Assembly (NCBI GenBank): GCA_038251625.1
Contig: JBBSBE010000114.1
Coordinates: 1 to 12,663 of the forward strand
From: JBBQXK01 sp038251625
GTDB lineage: Bacteria; Pseudomonadota; Alphaproteobacteria; Rhodobacterales; Rhodobacteraceae
DNA: 12,663 nt
Direction of reading: 5' to 3'
In this document: piece after piece, positions 1-6,112 of the stretch
Layout: the number at the start of each line of letters is the position of its first letter
Numbering within the stretch: the first letter of the stretch is position 1
The notes under the pieces: generated by a model
The model's input: the letters and a program-made list of their open reading frames with translations, nothing else
What the model was told of the DNA's origin: nothing
Database searches by the model: none
Position numbers and translations under genes: made by a program

Positions 1-1119
1 ACCGCCAACACCATGGCCTGCGTGTCCGAGGCGATCGGGCTTGCACTTCTCAATTCGTCCGGCGCGCCTGCCCCTTACGAGAGCCGCGACCAGTATGGTG
101 AAGCGTCGGGCGTGGCGGTGATGAACCTGATCGAGCGGAACATCCGCGCGCGCGACGTGGTAACGCTGAAATCGCTGGAAAACGCGGCACGGGTGGTTGC
201 CTGCACCGGGGGCAGCACCAATGCGGCCCTGCATCTGCCCGCCATCGCGCATGAAGCCGGGATCGACTTTGACCTTTTCGACGTGGCCGAGATCATGCGC
301 GACACGCCCTATTTCGTCGATCTGCGGCCCGGTGGAAAATATGTGGCCAAGGACCTTTACGAAGTGGGCGGCGTGCCGGTGGTGATGAAGGAACTGGCCA
401 AGGCCGGTCTTCTGCACCTCGACTGCATGACCGCAAGCGGCCAGACATTGGGCGAGGCGCTGGAGGAGATCAGGGGAGAGGCCGACGGTACCGTGATCCA
501 CCCCGTCGCGACGCCGATCACCAAGACGGGCGGCGTGGTGGGGCTGAAGGGCAATCTGGCGCCGGACGGGGCGATCGTGAAGGTTGCGGGCATCCCGAGC
601 CAGCTTCAGGTTTTCACCGGCCCTGCGCGCGTCTTTGAATGCGAGGAAGATGCCTTCGCCGCCGTCAAGGCGCGCGGATATGAGGAGGGTGAGGTCATCG
701 TCATCCGCAACGAGGGCCCGGCAGGCGGCCCCGGCATGCGCGAGATGCTGGCGACCACCGCCGCGCTTTCGGGTCAGGGGATGGGAAAGAAGGTGGCACT
801 GATCACCGATGGCCGCTTTTCGGGGGCCACGCGGGGCTTCTGCGTCGGCCACGTCGGCCCCGAGGCCGCGCATGGCGGGCCGATTGCACTGCTGAAGAAC
901 GGCGACATGATCACGATCAACGCAATCACGGGCGAGCTTTCCGTGGCGCTGAGCGATGAGGAACTGGCCGCGCGCAAGGCCGCATGGGCAGGGCCGCGGG
1001 TCACCGAATACGAAACCGGCGCGATCTGGAAATTCGCGCGGCTGGTGGGCGGGGCACGCTGGGGGGCGGTCACGCATCCCGGCGCCAAGGCCGAGCGGCA
1101 TGTTTACATGGATCAGTAA
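1..1119 (+). CDS. ilvD: Dihydroxy-acid dehydratase, C-terminal part (5' end outside window)
   Basis: IlvD dehydrates 2,3-dihydroxy-3-methyl(iso)valerate to the 2-keto acids of the valine, isoleucine and leucine pathway, using an Fe-S cluster and Mg2+ in the cytoplasm. The reading frame is open from base 1 and begins inside the TANTM motif, so about 372 C-terminal residues are visible of a family that usually has 550-610. Visible family signatures are a CTGGSTNA segment, KTGGVVGLKGNLAPDGAIVK, the NEGPAGGPGMREM segment with a Mg-ligand glutamate (about residue 238), TDGRFSGATRG carrying the catalytic serine (about residue 274), and a GARWGAVTHPG C-terminus. The cluster cysteines known for the family should lie upstream and cannot be checked. 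The stop overlaps the next gene by 20 bp. Sugar-acid dehydratases of the IlvD/EDD family are the alternative, but the C-terminal motifs favour IlvD. Confidence 0.88.
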   Translation, partial: TANTMACVSEAIGLALLNSSGAPAPYESRDQYGEASGVAVMNLIERNIRARDVVTLKSLENAARVVACTGGSTNAALHLPAIAHEAGIDFDLFDVAEIMRDTPYFVDLRPGGKYVAKDLYEVGGVPVVMKELAKAGLLHLDCMTASGQTLGEALEEIRGEADGTVIHPVATPITKTGGVVGLKGNLAPDGAIVKVAGIPSQLQVFTGPARVFECEEDAFAAVKARGYEEGEVIVIRNEGPAGGPGMREMLATTAALSGQGMGKKVALITDGRFSGATRGFCVGHVGPEAAHGGPIALLKNGDMITINAITGELSVALSDEELAARKAAWAGPRVTEYETGAIWKFARLVGGARWGAVTHPGAKAERHVYMDQ

Positions 1120-1696
1120 GGGCGCGCGGGCGGCACCGCTGATGCTGGCCGCCTGCGTGCTGGCGCAAGGGGGCGCGCGGGTGGTGCAGTTGGGCAGCCC
1201 CGCCGCACCGGGCCTCGCAGTGGCGGCCCCCGCAGGCTATTGCGCAGCGCGCGATGCGCTGGCCCGGCTTGGCCAGTCTGACTTCGTGGCCTTCGTGGGC
1301 TGCGGGGCTGGACCTGCAAAGGCCGTTCTGACGGCCACCGTTGGTCCGCCGGGATCGGCGCAAGGGGCGGATCTGTCGGCGCCCACTGTTGCGGCTTTCG
1401 CCACGTCGGACGCGGGGCGCGCAGCCATCAGCCGTGCGGGCCGTGCAGGCAGCGTGACCATCCACGAGGTGGTGCCGGGCGAAGGCGCTGTGCTGGTGCG
1501 CCTGACGGACCTGAGCAATCGGCCTCCGGGGCTTGGCCCAGGCCAAAGCTGGCGCGCTGTCTTTGCCGCAGGCGACAGGCTGGTCACGCTGGCTGCCACC
1601 GGCGCAGATCAGACGGCGCTGCCCGAGGCAGACGGACGGCGGTTGATCGGGGCCTTCGTGCGATCGTTTCGTGCGGGCAACGCAACGGGCACCTAG
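1100..1696 (+). CDS. Hypothetical exported protein, possible lipoprotein, overlapping ilvD
   Basis: A 198-residue protein of unknown function. The chosen ATG at 1100 lies inside the end of ilvD (20-bp overlap). It gives an N-terminus with basic residues (K7, R10), a short hydrophobic stretch and the lipobox-like LAAC at residues 16-19, so C19 could be a lipidated cysteine. The frame is open further upstream, but only as a shadow of ilvD. The hydrophobic stretch is short, and an ATG at 1142 is an alternative start, so export is an inference. The body is rich in Ala and Gly, with a GYC motif near residue 48, a second cysteine at about 68 and an LTATVGPPGSA segment at 77-87. It is probably transcribed with ilvD. 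I recall similar small unnamed proteins in Rhodobacteraceae but cannot assign a function. Confidence 0.7.
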   Translation: MFTWISKGARAAPLMLAACVLAQGGARVVQLGSPAAPGLAVAAPAGYCAARDALARLGQSDFVAFVGCGAGPAKAVLTATVGPPGSAQGADLSAPTVAAFATSDAGRAAISRAGRAGSVTIHEVVPGEGAVLVRLTDLSNRPPGLGPGQSWRAVFAAGDRLVTLAATGADQTALPEADGRRLIGAFVRSFRAGNATGT

Positions 1697-1817
1697 CACG
1701 CCGTTACCCTGGATTAATCGCTAGCAGTGCAGGCTTTTTCTTTCCTTTCGCGCCCGAATCGTTTCCATTGCGCCCACAATCCGGCACATCGCGCGCGAAA
1801 AACACTGAACCGGAGCC

Positions 1818-2591
1818 ATGGGACGCACCTACGATACGCTGATCGACCGTTTCCTGCACCGCAGGCTGCTGCGCCGGTGGGGCCGCACCGCCGATGCCGC
1901 GGTATCGGCTGAGGCCGACTGGCTGCACCGCCAGCGCGGTCGCGCCTGGCAATTGCGCCGCCACCTCGACCGGGTGATCCACGAGGCCGATCACAGGCTT
2001 GCCCTTCCCGTCATCGGATCGAACGCCATCCGCCGCCCGATGGGGTCTGACTGGGCGTGGCGCCCCGCGATCTGGCGCGGGCCGATCCCCGTCCCGGGGC
2101 AATCGTCGGTCGGTGGCAAGACAGAGATCGCCGACGGGGCCACGATCTTTCACGATTGCCGCCGCAGCGAATTGACGGTGCGCCAGATACGCAACACGCG
2201 CGAGGTTGACCTTTCCCCGTTTGGCCTGCGGATGGATGTGTTCCGCTTTGACGGCAGTTTCCTGTCGCTGGTGCTCGACCTGCCGCCCGAAGCGGTCGAC
2301 GGGCTGAAGCAGCGCCATCTGATCCGGCTGGATGCCATCGTCGAGATGGAGAAGCCGCTGGAAATCTTCGCCCGCCTCAACGTGCGGCACGGGCCGAACG
2401 TGGAGCAGCTGGTGCGCGAGTTGCCCCTGCACGAGGAAGAGGTGATGGTCGAATTTGACCTTGCCTACACCAAGATCAACGAAAAGCGGGTCGAGAAGAT
2501 CTGGATCGACCTGATTTTCGAAGGGCCGGAGATGAACCAGATCATCCTGCGCGACGTGACGGTCAGCCGTCGCCCGCGGGCCGATCTTTGA
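1818..2591 (+). CDS. Conserved Rhodobacteraceae protein, DUF6478-like
   Basis: A 257-residue protein without signal peptide or membrane segment. The ATG at 1818 follows a GGAG at 1812-1815, and there is a 121-bp gene-free gap upstream. Residues 1-62 are strongly basic and probably helical (many Arg and His). A conserved-looking GSNAIRRPMGSDWAWRP block (67-83) follows. The rest alternates short hydrophobic strands with charged turns (for example VFRFDGSFLSLVLDLP at 141-156 and KIWIDLIFEG at 227-236), which suggests a beta-sandwich, possibly lectin-like. The DUF6478 label is from memory and was not tested by a search. A second small gene starts 10 bp after the stop, so the two probably form an operon and may act together. 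The biochemical function is unknown; polysaccharide-related roles are only a guess. Confidence 0.8.
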   Translation: MGRTYDTLIDRFLHRRLLRRWGRTADAAVSAEADWLHRQRGRAWQLRRHLDRVIHEADHRLALPVIGSNAIRRPMGSDWAWRPAIWRGPIPVPGQSSVGGKTEIADGATIFHDCRRSELTVRQIRNTREVDLSPFGLRMDVFRFDGSFLSLVLDLPPEAVDGLKQRHLIRLDAIVEMEKPLEIFARLNVRHGPNVEQLVRELPLHEEEVMVEFDLAYTKINEKRVEKIWIDLIFEGPEMNQIILRDVTVSRRPRADL

Positions 2592-2601
2592 AGGGGGCGG
2601 C

Positions 2602-2976
2602 ATGGCAGACCAGCGGTTGACCCGAACGCGCATTCGCGCAGGCGTGTGGGAAGGGATACTGACTGGCGCGGCAAACGAGCCTTCGCTGTCGGTCGTGCAT
2701 CTGCAGGCCGAGGTACCGGGGGTGACGGCGACAGCCGTGCCCGACCGACCGGGCGACTGGCAGGTGCGCGTGCCGATCCCGGCAGAGGCGCTTTCAGAGG
2801 GGGTGCAGACTTTTCTCATTCAGGATCGCGCCACCGGCCAGACGCTGGAACATTTCACCATCGTGACGGGTGTTGCGCTGGATGAGGATATCCGCGCAGA
2901 GGTGGATCTTCTGCGGGCCGAGCTTGACATGCTGAAGCGCGCCTTCCGGCGCCATTGTCTGGAAACGGCGGGCTAG
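2602..2976 (+). CDS. Small conserved hypothetical protein, beta domain plus C-terminal coiled coil
   Basis: A 124-residue soluble protein of unknown function. The ATG at 2602 is preceded by GGGGG at 2593-2597 and lies 10 bp behind the upstream gene, so co-transcription is likely. Residues 1-90 read as short beta strands (WEGILTG, WQVRVPIP, GVQTFLIQD, LEHFTIVTG). Residues 92-120 form one charged amphipathic helix (IRAEVDLLRAELDMLKRAFR), which suggests dimerisation or partner binding through a coiled coil. There is no signal peptide, catalytic motif or cysteine cluster. Its stop TAG lies within CTAG at 2973-2976, whose other strand holds the stop of the convergent crotonase-like gene. The natural hypothesis is a partner of the upstream DUF6478-like protein. 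Confidence 0.8.
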   Translation: MADQRLTRTRIRAGVWEGILTGAANEPSLSVVHLQAEVPGVTATAVPDRPGDWQVRVPIPAEALSEGVQTFLIQDRATGQTLEHFTIVTGVALDEDIRAEVDLLRAELDMLKRAFRRHCLETAG

Positions 2977-3599
2977 GGCAATCTACGCGGGATCATCGCC
3001 TTGATTGCGGCCAGATGCGCGGGCGCTGCCGCCAGCGCATCCGCGGCCAGCGCGTGGGCGGTGGGCAGCAGGTCATCCGGGGCCACGACACGGTCGAAAA
3101 GGCCCCAGGCCAGCGCCTCATCCGCGGGAACCTTGGCACCCCCCATCAGGATCATTGCCGCGCGCGCAGACCCGATCAGCGCGACAAGGCGCGGCGGGTC
3201 AGAGGGTTGCGGCAGAAAGCCAAGCCGCATCACCGGGTAGAAGGCCCGCGCCTGCGGCACCGCGATCCGGATGTCGCAGGCAAGCACCATACCCATGGCA
3301 CCGCCCGCCACGGTGCCATTCAGCGCCGCGATCGTCAGCGCGGGCAGGTCCGAAATGGCGCCGGACAACGCTTCCCAAAGCGGGCTCTGCGCAAGGCCTG
3401 CCCGCGCGGCATCAAGATCTGCGCCCGCTGAAAAGACCGCGCCCTCCCCCGTCAGAATCAGGGCTTGCGCACCCGCGGCGCGCGCCTCGTCTACCCCGGC
3501 GATCAGGGCCTCGAGCATGTTTTCCGTCAGCGCGTTCGCCTTGGCGGCACGCGCCAGCGTCAGCGTCCAGAGGCCACCGTCGCGCGTGGTGGTGATCAC
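2973..3599 (-). CDS. Enoyl-CoA hydratase/isomerase (crotonase)-family protein, short, lacking both catalytic Glu
   Basis: A 208-residue crotonase-fold protein; typical members have about 255-265 residues, so the C-terminal helical part is shortened. The GTG start at 3599 shares GTGA with the upstream dehydrogenase stop (4-bp overlap), pointing to translational coupling; the frame is open further upstream only as antisense shadow. Visible family features are SAGADL (57-62), NGTVAGGAMGMVLACDI (94-110, the oxyanion-hole region), RLGFLP (125-130) and a VVAPDDLL segment (171-178). Aligned by eye with rat crotonase, Glu144 corresponds to Gly103 and Glu164 to Val123, so ordinary hydratase chemistry looks unlikely. 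The usual GAGGTQRL is QPSDPPRL here. It still probably binds an acyl-CoA and may be an isomerase, hydrolase or other divergent crotonase. Partnership with the coupled dehydrogenase is inferred. Confidence 0.85.
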   Translation of the reverse strand: MITTTRDGGLWTLTLARAAKANALTENMLEALIAGVDEARAAGAQALILTGEGAVFSAGADLDAARAGLAQSPLWEALSGAISDLPALTIAALNGTVAGGAMGMVLACDIRIAVPQARAFYPVMRLGFLPQPSDPPRLVALIGSARAAMILMGGAKVPADEALAWGLFDRVVAPDDLLPTAHALAADALAAAPAHLAAIKAMIPRRLP

Positions 3600-4342
3600 G
3601 CGATCAGGCCGATGCGGCGGCGCAGGCCTTCGTCGCGCAGCGCCAGTTCCTGCCCAAGGTGCGCATTTGCCTGAGGTCCGCACATCCAGATCAGCGCGCG
3701 GGCGGGCCAGTCGGCGGGAATATGCGCCGACCAGTCCAGACGGCTGACCGCGTTCACGCCGCTGTCCTTGATCACCTTTTGCATGTCGGTGGCCACCGTA
3801 CCCGGCGACAGCCCCATGATGCGCAACCCGTGTGCCGCCTCTTCCAGATGGGCGCAGCGGGTCAGCATCGCGGCCCCGGCCTTGGAAGAACAATAGGCGC
3901 TCCACCCCTCCAGCGGGTTCGAGGCCGCACCGGAGGAGACCGTGATGATCGTCCCCGACCGTTGCTTGCGCATCACCGGGATGGCGGCACGGAACCCGTG
4001 CAGCACGCCCGCAAGGTTCACCGTCACCGCATGGCCCCAAGCCGCAGGATCAACATCGGCGATGCGCGATATGGGCTCGATCACGCCTGCGTTGTTGATC
4101 AGCACGTCGAGCCGCCCGAAGGTCGCAACGGTGCGGTCCACCGCCGCCTGCACGGCGGCAGCATCGGCCACGTCGCAGGCGATGGGAAGGGCGGCATCGC
4201 CGATCTCTGCCGCCAGTGCCGCCGCGTCCGCCTCGCGTCGTGCCAGCACGGCCACCCTGGCACCGGCTGCGGCAAAGGCCCGCACCGCCGCCGCCCCGAT
4301 CCCGCGCGATCCGCCCGTGATTGCCACCACCTTGCCCTGCAT
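3596..4342 (-). CDS. Classical short-chain dehydrogenase/reductase (SDR)
   Basis: A 248-residue NAD(P)-dependent oxidoreductase with a Rossmann fold, cytoplasmic. Numbered from the ATG at 4342, the cofactor motif TGGSRGIG is at 9-16, the CDV aspartate at about 57, NNAG at 83-86, and the catalytic tetrad is N109, S137, Y150 and K154 (YCSSK). I chose ATG 4342 over the TTG at 4345 because AGGAGGG lies 4 bases upstream of the ATG and would be too close to the TTG. Arg after the glycine motif and the ARR segment after the second strand are compatible with NADP(H). The stop overlaps the GTG start of the crotonase-like gene, so the two are translated together and may act on the same acyl or hydroxyacyl substrate. 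The substrate cannot be read from sequence. Confidence 0.92.
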   Translation of the reverse strand: MQGKVVAITGGSRGIGAAAVRAFAAAGARVAVLARREADAAALAAEIGDAALPIACDVADAAAVQAAVDRTVATFGRLDVLINNAGVIEPISRIADVDPAAWGHAVTVNLAGVLHGFRAAIPVMRKQRSGTIITVSSGAASNPLEGWSAYCSSKAGAAMLTRCAHLEEAAHGLRIMGLSPGTVATDMQKVIKDSGVNAVSRLDWSAHIPADWPARALIWMCGPQANAHLGQELALRDEGLRRRIGLIA

Positions 4343-4346
4343 CAAA

Positions 4347-4353
4347 CCCTCCT
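4347..4353 (-). promoter_or_regulatory. Strong Shine-Dalgarno deciding the SDR start
   Basis: On the minus strand the bases read AGGAGGG, ending 4 bases before the ATG at 4342. This near-perfect anti-16S match supports that ATG as the start rather than the TTG one codon upstream. Confidence 0.8.
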
Positions 4354-4421
4354 GCCTGCCTTTTTCACCTTTACCGCACCCGGCGGTCGGCGGGAACCCG
4401 GAGCATATATCCCGGAACGTC

Positions 4422-4450
4422 TTGACCGTAAGTCCCGGCCATCGGATGGT
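4422..4450 (+). promoter_or_regulatory. Possible promoter of the DUF2125 gene
   Basis: TTGACC (4422-4427) matches five of six -35 consensus positions and is followed after 17 bases by GATGGT (4445-4450), a poor -10 match. It sits in the 144-bp divergent gap between the SDR gene and the DUF2125 gene, 36 bases before the latter's ATG. This is a sequence guess only. Confidence 0.3.
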
Positions 4451-4486
4451 GTCGCGCGAATTTGGGCATACTCGAAAGGTTTGATC

Positions 4487-5992
4487 ATGCGATATCGGGG
4501 ATTGATCGGTGGCTCGCTATTGTGCGGGCTTCTGTCCACTACCGCCGCAATGGCCGACGTCACGGCGGCGCAGGTGTGGCAGAACTGGAAGGATCTGACG
4601 GCCTCTTACGGCCAGAAGATGACGACGGCCAGTGAAGTGCAGCAGGGCGATACGCTGGTTGTAACCGGGATGGTCTTCGAATCGATCACCCCCGAGGCCA
4701 GCGTGCGCGGCTCGCTGGACGAGGTGCGCTTCCGCGAGACCGGCGATGGCAAGGTGGAGGTGACGATGTCGCCCACCTATCCGATCACGATGGAGGTGAC
4801 CGACGGCGACAAGACCACCAAGATCAGCGTGGCCCTGACGCAGAGCAACCTGAAACTGATCGCGGGCGGCACGGTCGATGCGACCAGCTACGATTTCACC
4901 TCGGACAGCATCAGCGTTGCCTCGACCGAGGTGCTGGAAAACGGCGCGCCCTTCCCGGTATCCTTCGGCTTTACCGCAAACGGCACCGGCGGATCCTATC
5001 TCGTCACGCGCAAGCCGGCCGACGTGATCGATTTGCAATCGGATTTCCGTGCGTCCGACATCAGCCTGATGGTCAAGGCCACCGATGCCGAACAGGGATC
5101 GGACGTGGACTTTGCGGGCACCATGGCGCAGGTCGCCGTCACCTCTGGCGGCGTGTTCGGGGGCGCGATCGACCCTGCGCAATTCGCAGCCGCCCTGAAT
5201 GCGGGCCTCGCTGCCGATATGGCGATGACCTACGGGGCGATCAGCTATACCGCCAACGTGACAGACGCCAACGGCCCGACCTCGATCAAAGGCAAGATTG
5301 ACAGCGGCAGCATCGGGCTTGCCGTCGACAAGCTGAAGATCGCCTACAAGGGCGGTGCCAAAGGTGTCGAGGTGCTGCTTTCCGGCGCGCAGATCCCCTT
5401 TCCGGAAGTGGCGCTGCGCTATGCTGAAACCGCCTTTGATTTCCGCATGCCGCTGTCGAAGGCCGAGGAAGAGCAGGATTTCAACCTGACCGTGAAGGTG
5501 CAGGACCTGACCGTGTCGGACGAGATCTGGGGTCTGGTGGACCCGGGCCAGCAACTGTCGCGCGATCCGGCCACGCTGGTGATCGAGACGAAGGGCAAGG
5601 CGGTTCTGACCAAGGACATCACGGATGAGGCCACGATGTCCGACGGCTCACCCCCCGGGGAATTGCGGTCGCTGGATATCCCGGCGCTGCAGCTCAAGAT
5701 CGCGGGGGCAGAGCTGACGGGCAGCGGTGCCTTCACCTTTGACAACAGTGACCTGACCACCTTTGACGGGATGCCCGTACCCACCGGATCGCTGAGCCTT
5801 GCGCTTGCGGGCGGAGACGCGCTTTTGACCAAGCTGACCGGGCTTGGCCTTGTGCCCGCCGATCAGGCGATGAGCGTGCGGATGATGATGGGCATCTTCG
5901 CCAAGCCCGGGCCCACGCCGGACACACTGACCTCGACGCTGGAGTTCAAGGACAAGACGCTGCAGGTCAACGGGATGCCGATGCCGTTCTGA
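4487..5992 (+). CDS. Secreted DUF2125 domain-containing protein
   Basis: A 501-residue protein with an N-terminal Sec signal peptide: basic MRYR, a hydrophobic core to about residue 20, and an AMA-DV cleavage site after residue 23. It is therefore expected in the periplasm. The start at 4487 is supported by the signal peptide and an AAGG-type ribosome binding site; the frame is open about 800 bp further upstream only because of high GC on the antisense of the SDR gene. The mature part is long and beta-rich, with repeated strand-turn units, few cysteines and a conserved-looking C-terminus (LEFKDKTLQVNGMPMPF). This fits DUF2125, an alphaproteobacterial family of unknown function. The gene appears monocistronic, read from the divergent gap with the SDR gene and closed by the hairpin terminator at 6016. 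Confidence 0.88.
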   Translation: MRYRGLIGGSLLCGLLSTTAAMADVTAAQVWQNWKDLTASYGQKMTTASEVQQGDTLVVTGMVFESITPEASVRGSLDEVRFRETGDGKVEVTMSPTYPITMEVTDGDKTTKISVALTQSNLKLIAGGTVDATSYDFTSDSISVASTEVLENGAPFPVSFGFTANGTGGSYLVTRKPADVIDLQSDFRASDISLMVKATDAEQGSDVDFAGTMAQVAVTSGGVFGGAIDPAQFAAALNAGLAADMAMTYGAISYTANVTDANGPTSIKGKIDSGSIGLAVDKLKIAYKGGAKGVEVLLSGAQIPFPEVALRYAETAFDFRMPLSKAEEEQDFNLTVKVQDLTVSDEIWGLVDPGQQLSRDPATLVIETKGKAVLTKDITDEATMSDGSPPGELRSLDIPALQLKIAGAELTGSGAFTFDNSDLTTFDGMPVPTGSLSLALAGGDALLTKLTGLGLVPADQAMSVRMMMGIFAKPGPTPDTLTSTLEFKDKTLQVNGMPMPF

Positions 5993-6015
5993 GGCGGATT
6001 TCGGCGATGCGATCG

Positions 6016-6047
6016 CGGGCGGCCCCATCCTGCGGGCCGCCCGTTTC
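6016..6047 (+). terminator. Rho-independent-type terminator after the DUF2125 gene
   Basis: A perfect 10-bp stem, CGGGCGGCCC (6016-6025) with GGGCCGCCCG (6034-6043), has an 8-base loop and is followed by TTTC. It begins 24 bases after the stop codon at 5992. The stem is very GC-rich and the T tract short, as is common in GC-rich alphaproteobacteria. Confidence 0.75.
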
Positions 6048-6071
6048 ATGCCAGCGCCTTGCGGCGGCGGC

Positions 6072-6105
6072 GCATCCGGCCTACCTCCGCCCGGATGCAG
6101 AGGAG
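6072..6105 (+). promoter_or_regulatory. Leader hairpin ahead of pmbA with anti-SD loop, plus RBS
   Basis: GCATCCGG (6072-6079) and CCGGATGC (6091-6098) form a perfect 8-bp stem with an 11-base loop. The loop contains CCTCC (6084-6088), which is complementary to the ribosome binding site GAGGAG (6100-6105) that immediately follows the stem, 7 bases before the ATG at 6113. The structure could be a second transcription stop after 6047 or could mask the ribosome binding site. The sequence relationships are certain; the function is a guess. Confidence 0.4.
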
Positions 6106-6112
6106 TAACCCC

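Noticed and set aside
1693..1744. Terminator after the gene ending at 1696
   Set aside because: CTAGC/GCTAG is only a 5-bp repeat with a long loop, and the T-rich tract at 1733-1744 is not directly behind it.
1704..2819. Long minus-strand frame opposite the DUF6478-like gene
   Set aside because: Its composition (Arg, Pro, His and Asp rich, no motif) is that of an antisense shadow, and the plus-strand genes have ribosome binding sites and sensible proteins.
3600..4040. Long minus-strand extension of the crotonase-like frame upstream of 3599
   Set aside because: It is antisense or out-of-frame relative to the SDR gene, which has complete motifs; GC-rich DNA keeps shadow frames open.
4404..4431. 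Minus-strand promoter for the SDR gene (TATATG as -10)
   Set aside because: The possible -35 matches the consensus at only about two positions; too weak to list.
3659..4486. Plus-strand extension upstream of the DUF2125 signal peptide
   Set aside because: It runs opposite to the SDR gene and would bury the signal peptide in the middle of a protein.
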